A DNA stretch of 64,000 nucleotides from NCBI GenBank assembly GCA_947507155.1, contig CANNOC010000010.1, positions 1 to 64,000 of the forward strand, in the 5' to 3' direction. The position numbers and the translations under genes are program-made. This DNA is from an uncultured Collinsella sp. (lineage in GTDB: Bacteria > Actinomycetota > Coriobacteriia > Coriobacteriales > Coriobacteriaceae). Below the pieces are notes generated by a model. It had not been told where the DNA came from. It made no database searches and was given only the letters and a program-made list of their open reading frames with translations. Shown here piece after piece: positions 26,766 to 34,240 of the stretch. The stretch's first letter is position 1; each line of letters opens with the position of its first letter.

Positions 26766-27800
26766 TTATCGAGCACGATGCCGATATATATCCAGCCAAC
26801 CGGGTTCTTCTTCTTTGTTGTCGGTGCACTCTTCTAACAAGTCATCTATCCGGTCCGGCTTGATCTCTTGCAATGCCGTGCATTCTTCTGGCAAGGGCTG
26901 TGTTACTTTCTTTGCTCTGAACACGGGCGACAACATCAAGTTCGTGTGTGCCCATCCGGCAAAGCAACTGCCGTAGGGGATAGAGCCACATCTGATCTGC
27001 CCATCGCCATCGGGATACAGGCAGTCCAATTTCGAGTTTGCTACCAGGCAATAACAAGGGCCTGGTGCCCATGGCCTGCAGTCGATCTCAAGAATGTCGC
27101 CCTTTCTGTACGGCGTGGGCAGGTCGACATATGCCCCCTTGAACCACGGGCCAAAGATCCCACCCACAATGCAGTCGAGCACCTCGCCACATTCGCCCTC
27201 TTCTTCCCTGCAGATGTACTGGATTTCGCCGGAGACGTTTGCGTAGTAAGTGTAGTCCGGCTGCAGAAAGCCGTCGTATGGATATGAACAGCTCGGGTCG
27301 TTGGCAAGGTTGAACAGCTCGACCATCCAGTATGAGGACGATAAGTCTGTCATTTCGCTCCACTTGTCTGCGTATGCCTTCATTGCCGCAAGGGCGGCCT
27401 GCCAGGATGCCACGGGGAAGGGGCCATGCGTGATGGCGGATCCCACTTCGTTGCCGATAAAGCTAATTTCGCTAATAAGCAGCACCTTCCTGTTCCCGTC
27501 GACGGCCTTTAGCGCGTCTAGACAGTCATCGATGTAGTCGATACAGATCTCTGGCCCGTACCAAGAAAAGGTTTCGTCTGACGAACTGCGCTCGGCAGCA
27601 ACCAGCTTGCTGAGCATCTCCCGTTTGCGGTTGATTTCTATCGACGCGCCACTGATGATTTGCGAGTAATGATCGCCACTCAGCAGCTGCGGATTATGCA
27701 GCAAATGCTCTCGCAGCTCCGGAGATTCGATCAGGTTGATTATTTCTTCGTGCACGATAGTCTCCGAGTTGTTGGTGCGACTTCTTGTGGATTCGGACAT
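26766..27800 (-). CDS. unknown protein, single N-type unit of the tandem family
   Basis: A 344-residue soluble protein that I cannot assign. It contains one copy of the ~340-residue unit: SPELREHL (26-33), then HGPFPVASWQAALAAM (125-140), then PTPYRKGDILEIDCRP (228-243). It matches the first half of the 710- and 708-residue proteins upstream. It is eight bases downstream of the matching second-half gene, so the pair looks like a two-unit gene that was split and reordered. There are no membrane segments or signal peptide, and Trp, Asp and Glu are abundant. An antiviral or nucleic-acid-binding role is speculation from the McrBC neighbour 240 bp away. Confidence 0.6.
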   Translation of the reverse strand: MSESTRSRTNNSETIVHEEIINLIESPELREHLLHNPQLLSGDHYSQIISGASIEINRKREMLSKLVAAERSSSDETFSWYGPEICIDYIDDCLDALKAVDGNRKVLLISEISFIGNEVGSAITHGPFPVASWQAALAAMKAYADKWSEMTDLSSSYWMVELFNLANDPSCSYPYDGFLQPDYTYYANVSGEIQYICREEEGECGEVLDCIVGGIFGPWFKGAYVDLPTPYRKGDILEIDCRPWAPGPCYCLVANSKLDCLYPDGDGQIRCGSIPYGSCFAGWAHTNLMLSPVFRAKKVTQPLPEECTALQEIKPDRIDDLLEECTDNKEEEPGWLDIYRHRAR

Positions 27801-27808
27801 GGTGGCCT

Positions 27809-28882
27809 TTATTCAAATAGCTGCGGGTACTTCTCCTTGAGCGGTGCCTGATCCAGACGTAGCTCTTCCAGGTTGCGCTTTGCCTTGGACTCCATCCTTA
27901 TGGTGTCGATAAACGCGATGAGTGAGTCGACATACAGATCGCCGCGCAGGTAGGCCTGGGCGGCGATTAAAATTCGCTGCTCGTCTTCGAGTGGTTTGCG
28001 ATAGTACTCTAGATTCAGGTAAAGCGGGTCTGGCTCGCCGATGTAGAGGGGAAACGTCTCGTTGTAGGTAATCGAGCAGCCAGTGGCGCGCATGTTGCTG
28101 ATATCCCCTGCATGGCGATAGTGCTCGAGGCGCTGCTGCGCATGATCAAGCCATTCGTCAGAACGGTCTGCCTGCCGAAGCTCTGCCTCAAGCTTTGTCC
28201 GGTCCCACGTGGGCAGATCGAACAACGTGAACGGCTCACGGGCACTGCCTTGCGGCGTCCAGACGATATCGCCGGTGTGAAACGGCGTGGGGATATCGAC
28301 CCAGATGAACTCGAATGCGATCTCCCAATCGTTCTCAACGGGGCCGGCTGAAGGGCAATAAACGGAAAGGGGCTCACCTTTGCCGTTCACCATGAGCCAA
28401 TCTTCCCGGTGATGTTCTTCGTCGGCATCGAGCGGGCACCGGGTGATGCGTACGCGTGTCTCTGGACGGCTCGCCAGTTCATCATCACCGCGCAACGCCT
28501 CGGCACATTTCTCATAACAGCTGAATGGCGCGCCGAAGGCCCCACAAAGTTGCCCGTCGGGCACAATCTCCTCTTCATACTGATAAACGTAGCCCGTCCC
28601 ACTCGCAAACGCATCGACGCACCGCTTGTTGTAATCGATTGTCCAGCTCAAAAAAGCATGGAAATCGGGGATGGCCGGCCTTCCAAGACCGGCATGGGTT
28701 GCTTCCAACGAACAATTGGGCATGGTACGCGCGATCTCCTGCCAGGCTTCGCACTTCTGCTCGAGCGTGGCGGTCTTCGAAAACCAAACCAGATAGGCGG
28801 CCTCGATGGTGCTGGGCTGGAAGTCGATACTGCGCAGGTGCCCCCGAATGTCCTGGGAGTCCACAAAATCCAGGATGTTCAT
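27809..28882 (-). CDS. unknown protein, single C-type unit of the tandem family
   Basis: A 357-residue soluble protein of unknown function, beginning MNILDFVDSQDIRGHLRSID. It corresponds to the second half of the long paralogues: the SQDIRGHL motif, then FSCYEKCAEALRG, then IPTPFHTGDIVW, then YYRKPLEDEQRIL with AYLRGDLYVDSLIAF near the end. AAAGAGGAG upstream supports the start at 28882. It begins two bases after the 710-residue gene stops. No catalytic motif is visible. Confidence 0.6.
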   Translation of the reverse strand: MNILDFVDSQDIRGHLRSIDFQPSTIEAAYLVWFSKTATLEQKCEAWQEIARTMPNCSLEATHAGLGRPAIPDFHAFLSWTIDYNKRCVDAFASGTGYVYQYEEEIVPDGQLCGAFGAPFSCYEKCAEALRGDDELASRPETRVRITRCPLDADEEHHREDWLMVNGKGEPLSVYCPSAGPVENDWEIAFEFIWVDIPTPFHTGDIVWTPQGSAREPFTLFDLPTWDRTKLEAELRQADRSDEWLDHAQQRLEHYRHAGDISNMRATGCSITYNETFPLYIGEPDPLYLNLEYYRKPLEDEQRILIAAQAYLRGDLYVDSLIAFIDTIRMESKAKRNLEELRLDQAPLKEKYPQLFE

Positions 28883-28884
28883 GG

Positions 28885-31017
28885 TTAGCTCCTCTTTGTT
28901 TTGAATCGTGCCGGCGGGGCTATCGTGTTATCGAACAGCTCCGGATAGCGGGACTTGAGCCCGCCGTCTTCTCCTTCAAACCGCTCGGCTTTTTTCTTGA
29001 CCAGCGCCTGCAGCTCGAAAAGACTTGATAGCGCAATAAGTGAGTCAAGACCCAGATTGCCGTCGAGATATGCCCGCACGCCGTACAGAATTCTCGCCTC
29101 CGGTTTGAGCGGGGTACGGCAGTATTCCATATCGAGAAGAAAACAACTCGGCTCTCCGATATAGATGGGGTACTCCAGGGGATATTCAATCTGACAGCCG
29201 TAGGCGTACATGTCGCTCGTATCGCCATTTTGCCGATGGTGCCTGAGCAGGTCGTCGGCCTTATTTGCGGCGCATTCCCTGTAGGTGGAAGGCGGAAGCT
29301 CATCCATGACTCGCTTCGTGGTCCATGTCTGCATATTGAGAAGCAGCATGGGGTCGCCAGGGTCGCCGTGCCGACAAATGATGTCGCCGGCGTGGAATGG
29401 CGTCGGGATGCCAAACCACATCAGCGCAAAGGCAAAAGTGGGGTCTTCGCCCTCGCGTTCCTTGTCGATGCAGCGCAGCTGGCAATCCATGACCTTGCCA
29501 TTTGCGTCGAGCATGAGCTTATCGGCGGCATAGTAGTCTTCGTCCGGATCGATCGGGCGGCGTGTTACTTCAATCGAGGTAGGATTCTCCCCCTCAAGCT
29601 CATTCCAGATTGCCTCGAAACATTTTTCGTAGCTAGTGTAGGGGCCATAATTGCACCCGCTCTCATGGGGACTTCCCGTCTTGTCCTCAAAGAAATACAT
29701 GTGCTTGCCAGGTTGTTTGAACCGGGCGATTTTCTTGCGCTCCCATCTGATGACGTCGCGAAGAAAGACATGGAAGTTGGGGATATTGAACGTGCCGTAT
29801 CGCCTGCTCATCGCGCAATTGGGCATGTTTTCGAGAATCTTTTGCCAGGCCTCGATCTTCTGGTGCAGCGTCTTTTCGCTCGAACGGTCGACGATGAACG
29901 CCGCCTCGGGCGTGGTGGGTTCGTAGCCGATGCCTTCCAAATGCTCTCTGATATCGGGCGAGTCGAGAAACTCGAGAATGTCCGAACGTATGGCGTTGAC
30001 GCCGGCGCCGGCCGATGTGCGGTATGGCTGCAGGCAGTCGTGTACGACCGATCCGTCCGACCATTGTTTGCCGTAGCTGGGATCATCGTGCAGCTTTTTC
30101 GAGAGCTCGAGCATAAAGGGGCAATCATCGGGCAATTCGCCGGTATAACGTTCGGCGGTATAGAGGGCAGAGGGCGTGAAGTCGTCGAGGAAGCCGTCCG
30201 TGAAATCCCTCAAGCGGAGATTGCCTTCCTCAACGCCGTAGATTTTGCTCGGATAGGCGCACCAAACCTGGCCTTTGAACGAACTATCGTAGTCGTCTTC
30301 GAGCACGATGGCAAAACGGGGACCGTGATCGAAGGGCCGACCGTCGATCTTGATGATGTCGCCGGGGACCCAGGGAGTGTAAAAGACCTCACCATTGGCG
30401 CAGAAGTGCTTGCTATTGTTCCACGGCAAGTGATCGATGCTTTGGTGCGGAGTCCGCTGATTCCGGCGATCGCTCAAAAAGACCAAATCGCCAGCCATGG
30501 TCGCGGCGAATATCAGCGAGGCTTGAGCGCGCGGGCGGTCGTGTAAGTCTTCGGCGGTATAGAGCTTAATCTGCCAGAATGATTCGGACCAATCTTCATC
30601 GGGGTCATCATCGACGTATTGCTTCATGAGGATTTGCGCAGCTTCCCATGAGGCAACGGGGAAGGGGCCATCAAAGGTGTCGTGCCCACGCTCCTCTTCA
30701 CTGTAAAACATGCCGGAGATTAGAAGGGTGCCGTGGTCGCGGTCAACGTTGTAAAGCATATCGAGCGCGCTGTTGAGCTGGTCAAGGCCGGAGTCAATCG
30801 CCTCGGCGTAATCCGATGAGACCTCTTTGCGAAGCTGCTCGAGCATGGCTCGTTTTTCGTCGAGCGTCTTGAGGGAGCCGCCGATGATTCTACAGAGGGA
30901 GCCATCTGCCATTCCCATGTGTTTGAACATATGAACACGCAGCTCATCGTTCTTGATGCAACTGCAAACGAGCTCCCTGCCGGCATCGGTGATCACGGTA
31001 TCTGCTTTGCTGTCCAT
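28885..31017 (-). CDS. unknown two-unit protein (paralogue 2)
   Basis: A 710-residue protein from ATG 31017 (TTGGAGG upstream). It comprises two related units. The first has NDELRVHM (23-30), DGPFPVASWEAA (116-127) and TPWVPGDIIKIDGRPF (214-229). The second has SPDIREHL (353-360), YGPYTSYEKCFEAI (457-470) and PTPFHAGDII (538-547). The same three landmarks recur about 330 residues apart, which points to an ancient internal duplication. I know no family for it. It is a close paralogue of the gene at 31184-33310, and both share a leader palindrome. It is hydrophilic with no signal peptide, so presumably cytoplasmic. Confidence 0.65.
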   Translation of the reverse strand: MDSKADTVITDAGRELVCSCIKNDELRVHMFKHMGMADGSLCRIIGGSLKTLDEKRAMLEQLRKEVSSDYAEAIDSGLDQLNSALDMLYNVDRDHGTLLISGMFYSEEERGHDTFDGPFPVASWEAAQILMKQYVDDDPDEDWSESFWQIKLYTAEDLHDRPRAQASLIFAATMAGDLVFLSDRRNQRTPHQSIDHLPWNNSKHFCANGEVFYTPWVPGDIIKIDGRPFDHGPRFAIVLEDDYDSSFKGQVWCAYPSKIYGVEEGNLRLRDFTDGFLDDFTPSALYTAERYTGELPDDCPFMLELSKKLHDDPSYGKQWSDGSVVHDCLQPYRTSAGAGVNAIRSDILEFLDSPDIREHLEGIGYEPTTPEAAFIVDRSSEKTLHQKIEAWQKILENMPNCAMSRRYGTFNIPNFHVFLRDVIRWERKKIARFKQPGKHMYFFEDKTGSPHESGCNYGPYTSYEKCFEAIWNELEGENPTSIEVTRRPIDPDEDYYAADKLMLDANGKVMDCQLRCIDKEREGEDPTFAFALMWFGIPTPFHAGDIICRHGDPGDPMLLLNMQTWTTKRVMDELPPSTYRECAANKADDLLRHHRQNGDTSDMYAYGCQIEYPLEYPIYIGEPSCFLLDMEYCRTPLKPEARILYGVRAYLDGNLGLDSLIALSSLFELQALVKKKAERFEGEDGGLKSRYPELFDNTIAPPARFKTKRS

Positions 31018-31071
31018 AGTAACCTCCAATTCGGTCGTTGCCGTTAGCATCCATCAGAGGTTGTGCTTTGT

Positions 31072-31090
31072 GGTCCCATTAACGGGTCCC
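31072..31090. promoter_or_regulatory. leader palindrome upstream of paralogue 2
   Basis: GGTCCCATTAACGGGTCCC, about 55 bases before the start codon of the 710-residue protein. It matches the perfect palindrome at the same place upstream of the next paralogue. A regulator-binding site or conserved mRNA leader is likely. Confidence 0.6.
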
Positions 31091-31113
31091 ATATGAATCT
31101 CGCGTCAAACATA

Positions 31114-31183
31114 TTTTTGGAAACGCCACTGGTGCATGGGCGGCTGCGTGTTGAATGGACAATCGGTAGTGGCGTTTCAAAAA
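31114..31183 (-). terminator. hairpin after paralogue 1
   Basis: AAACGCCACT (31121-31130) and AGTGGCGTTT (31168-31177) are exact complements, with A/T-rich extensions on both sides. Placed directly after the minus-strand stop at 31184, it may end or reduce transcription between the two paralogues. Confidence 0.5.
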
Positions 31184-33310
31184 CTAAGCGTAACTGGCGC
31201 AACCTCCCTCTAAGAAGGGATCGGCCGTCGTATCGAACAGCTCCGGGTAGCGGTCCTTGAGCCAGCTGTCTGCATCCTCGAAGCCGCGTGCCTTTTTCTC
31301 CGCCAGCGCCTGTAGCTCGCATGCGCTGGCCATCGCGGCGAGCGAATCAACCGCCAGGTCACCTCTGACATACGCCCTGACGCCGTAGAGGATTCGCTCC
31401 TCCGACTTGAGCGGCTTACGATAATAGTCAATGTCCAAAAGAAAGCCCTCAGGCTCCCCAATGTAGAAGGGGAAATGCAAGGCGGATGAGACTTGGCACC
31501 CGTAGGCGTACATGTCGCTGGTGTCGCCGTCATATCGGTGCCAGCGCAATAGCTTGTCGGCCTTTTGAACGAGGCGCTCTTTGTAGACGGAGGAAGCAAG
31601 CTCTTTGTCGACTCGTTCGGATCCCCAAGTTTGCAGGTCAAACAGCACCATCGGCTCGTCGGGGCGTTGGAGGTTGCAGACGATGTCTCCGGCATGGAAG
31701 GGCGTTGGGATATCGAACCACATGTCCTCGAAATCGCTCGCGGTGCCCGCCTCGTCCCACTCACCCTCGAACCGGTAATCGCAAGACATTACTTCGCCGT
31801 TCGCATTGAGTAAGACCATGTCGTCGGCATAGTGGTCTTCGTCCGGGTCGATGGGGCGGCGAGTGATCTTGATCGCCTTTGGATTGTCGCCTTCGAATTC
31901 TCTCCAGATGGCATCGAAGCATTTTTGATAACTGCTGTACGGGCCGTAAAGAAGGTCGCATCGGTCGCGCCGGTCCCACGAGTAGTCCTCAAAGAAATAC
32001 AGACTCTGGCCGTCCGTCCTTTTAAAGTGTGCGAGCTTTCTTTGCTCCTGCCTGATGACATTGCGCAGAAAGGCATGAAAGTCAGGGATGTTGACCGTGT
32101 CGTTTCTGCGGCTCATGGCGCAATTGGGCATGGTGTCGATGATCTTTTGCCAGCCTTCGAGCTTTTGCTGCAGCGTCGCTTTATGCGAGCGGTCGACGAT
32201 AAAAGCCGCTACGGGCGTGGTGAGCTCGTAGTTGATTCGTTGAAGGTGCTCCTTAATGCTGCGCGAGTCCAAAAACTCAAAGATGTCCGGACGAATATCC
32301 AACTCACTTTGGCTGGTAGGCTTGCAGCGCGGCTGCAGGCAATCGTGCCCGACCGAGCCTTCGGACCACTGCTTGCCGTAGTCAGGGTTGTCGTGCAGCT
32401 TCTGCGAAAGTTCGATCATAAAGGCGCAGTCGTCCGGCAGGTCACCGGTGTAGCGCTCGGCGGTGTAGAGGGCAGATGGGATGAAGGGGTCCAAGAGACT
32501 GTCGCTGAAGGTGCCGGATGAAAGCGAACCCTCCTTAACACCATGATCTCTACTGGGCCCTGCGCACCAGATCTGTCCCCGGAGCGTGTGCTCGTAGTCG
32601 TTTTCGAGCACAATGGCAAAGCGAGGCCCGTGGTCGAAGGGGCGACCGTCGATTTTGAGGATGTCGCCCGGTACCCACGGCGTGTAGATAGGCTCGTTGT
32701 TCGTGCAGAACCGCCTGCTATCGTTTCGCCAGACGCTTTCGACATGCGATTTGCGAGTGCGGTGATTGCGCAGATCACGGAGGAATATAAGCTCGCCGTC
32801 CCTAGTTGCCGCAAACGTCAGGGAGGGCTGCGCCGTTTGGTGCTCGTGCAGGTCTTCCGCGGTGTAGAGATTGATCTTCCAGTACGATTCGGACCAGTCG
32901 TCGTCAGGATACTCTTCGATGTAGTGCTTCATGAGCGTTTTCGCGGCTTCCCAGGATGCGGTGGGGAAGGGGCCGTCAAGGGCATCGACGTCGCGCTCCT
33001 CCTCGTTGTAGAGCATGACGTACAGTAGGAGGATTCCGCGGTCGCGCTCGACGTTGTTGAGCATGTCGAGCGCGCAGTTGAGCTGGGTGAGATGCGAATC
33101 GATATCTTCGGTCAGCTTCGGCGAAACCTCTTTGTGGAGTTGCTCAAGCATGGCGCGCTTTTCGTCAAGCGTTTTCAGCGAGCCGGCGATGATCGGCGCT
33201 GGCCAGTATAAGTATTTGCGCATGTGGTCTCGCAGCTCTTGGCTTTTGATGCAGCTGAGGACGAGGTCTTTGCCGGCATCGGTGATGCCATCGCTTGCCT
33301 GATTGTTCAT
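31184..33310 (-). CDS. unknown two-unit protein (paralogue 1)
   Basis: A 708-residue protein from ATG 33310, with AAGGAGG upstream. A second ATG at 33340 lacks a site. It parallels the 710-residue neighbour over its whole length: KSQELRDHM, DGPFPTASWEAAKTL and TPWVPGDILKIDGRPFDHGP in the first unit, then SRSIKEHL, YGPYSSYQKCFDAI and PTPFHAGDIV in the second, ending with AYVRGDLAVDSLAAMASACE. It is the first gene of the four-gene array that leads into mcrBC. No known domain is recognised. It could act as a sensor, adaptor or immune effector, but nothing in the sequence shows which. Confidence 0.65.
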   Translation of the reverse strand: MNNQASDGITDAGKDLVLSCIKSQELRDHMRKYLYWPAPIIAGSLKTLDEKRAMLEQLHKEVSPKLTEDIDSHLTQLNCALDMLNNVERDRGILLLYVMLYNEEERDVDALDGPFPTASWEAAKTLMKHYIEEYPDDDWSESYWKINLYTAEDLHEHQTAQPSLTFAATRDGELIFLRDLRNHRTRKSHVESVWRNDSRRFCTNNEPIYTPWVPGDILKIDGRPFDHGPRFAIVLENDYEHTLRGQIWCAGPSRDHGVKEGSLSSGTFSDSLLDPFIPSALYTAERYTGDLPDDCAFMIELSQKLHDNPDYGKQWSEGSVGHDCLQPRCKPTSQSELDIRPDIFEFLDSRSIKEHLQRINYELTTPVAAFIVDRSHKATLQQKLEGWQKIIDTMPNCAMSRRNDTVNIPDFHAFLRNVIRQEQRKLAHFKRTDGQSLYFFEDYSWDRRDRCDLLYGPYSSYQKCFDAIWREFEGDNPKAIKITRRPIDPDEDHYADDMVLLNANGEVMSCDYRFEGEWDEAGTASDFEDMWFDIPTPFHAGDIVCNLQRPDEPMVLFDLQTWGSERVDKELASSVYKERLVQKADKLLRWHRYDGDTSDMYAYGCQVSSALHFPFYIGEPEGFLLDIDYYRKPLKSEERILYGVRAYVRGDLAVDSLAAMASACELQALAEKKARGFEDADSWLKDRYPELFDTTADPFLEGGCASYA

Positions 33311-33362
33311 GTCGGCCTCCTTATTGATCGTTACCGGCATGATGCAACGGGTGCGGCTATTG

Positions 33363-33384
33363 TTGGTCCCATTAACGGGACCAA
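33363..33384. promoter_or_regulatory. leader palindrome upstream of paralogue 1
   Basis: TTGGTCCC-ATTAAC-GGGACCAA, perfect eight-base arms, 53 bases before the start codon. It matches the element at 31072, so the gene duplication included its leader, or one regulator controls both. Confidence 0.7.
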
Positions 33385-33394
33385 GTGGCGGCTC

Positions 33395-33427
33395 GATGTG
33401 ACAAAGGGACTGCCCTTTCGTCACATC
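33395..33427. repeat. CAAAGGGACTG palindrome
   Basis: GATGTGACAAAGGG pairs with CCCTTTCGTCACATC (one bulge) around ACTG. It is related to the palindromes at 17258 and 48490. It lies between the divergent array and tetR genes and could limit read-through from upstream. Confidence 0.6.
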
Positions 33428-33451
33428 CCAAATATTGCCTTTACGTGTTGA

Positions 33452-33466
33452 TGCACACGGTGTGCA
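33452..33466. promoter_or_regulatory. operator-like palindrome before the TetR gene
   Basis: TGCACAC-G-GTGTGCA, a perfect 15-base palindrome followed by TAATAC and a second half-site TTGCACAGTGCG on the opposite strand. It is 51 bases before the TTG start of the TetR gene, a fitting autoregulatory site. Confidence 0.6.
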
Positions 33467-33517
33467 ATAATACTCGCACTGTGCAATAGCGCACAGGCTG
33501 AGTAACAGGGAGGACGC

Positions 33518-34228
33518 TTGTCCCAGCTCGAGAAATGCGATCGCCGGTCCCTTCGCTCGCAGCGTGCCCTTCGCCAGGCGCTTGCCAGCGAGCTTGCCGA
33601 AAGCGGTGACCTTTCGCGCATTAACGTCGCGTCGCTCACCGAGCGTGCCGGCCTTACGCGCCGTACGTTCTATTCGCACTACCGCGATATCCCCGACTTT
33701 ATCAATCAAATCGAGGACGGCTTGCTGGCCGAGATCCGTGAGCGCATTGAGCTCATCACCGCAGCTCAGCTGCCCGATCTCTATCACAACATCGATGAGC
33801 TCGAGCCGGCGCCCGGTTCGGTTGAGCTGCTGCGTTATCTTGCGGCCAACCGCGACTTAATCGGTGCGCTGCTGGGTCCGGGCGGCGATCAGGCCTTCAT
33901 TAAAAGGATCATCGACACCGCTCGTGAGGCTGTGGTGCCGCGTGCGCAGACGGGCATTTTGGGCCTGGCGCTGGGCACGTTCTTTGACTACTACGTCACC
34001 TACGTCGTGAGTGCCGAGGTCGGCATGATTCAGCGCTGGTTTGAGCGTGGGCTCACCGAATCGCCCGAGGCCATAGCGCGCATTATGACGGTGCTCGCTT
34101 TTGTGCGCCCTGGTGACCTGTATGGCCAACCCATCGATATCAACGTGCCGGAATACGGCATGAAGCTATTGAACTTGCAGCTCGAGGACGCGGCTGACAC
34201 CGCCGCAACCGTCGAGTCCAACAACTAA
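33518..34228 (+). CDS. TetR-family regulator of the dehydratase operon
   Basis: A 236-residue protein from TTG 33518 (AGGGAGG five bases upstream). The HTH covers ~10-60 (RSQRALRQALASELAESGDL, then INVASLTERAGLTRRTFYSHY). The C-terminal half matches the TetR_C_8/33-type ligand domain only loosely. It is 12 bases upstream of the 1595-residue gene and probably cotranscribed, and a palindrome lies in its promoter. It likely senses an acyl-CoA or fatty acid. The basis is gene order, not a binding motif. Confidence 0.85.
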   Translation: MSQLEKCDRRSLRSQRALRQALASELAESGDLSRINVASLTERAGLTRRTFYSHYRDIPDFINQIEDGLLAEIRERIELITAAQLPDLYHNIDELEPAPGSVELLRYLAANRDLIGALLGPGGDQAFIKRIIDTAREAVVPRAQTGILGLALGTFFDYYVTYVVSAEVGMIQRWFERGLTESPEAIARIMTVLAFVRPGDLYGQPIDINVPEYGMKLLNLQLEDAADTAATVESNN

Positions 34229-34240
34229 GAGGAGAGACAG

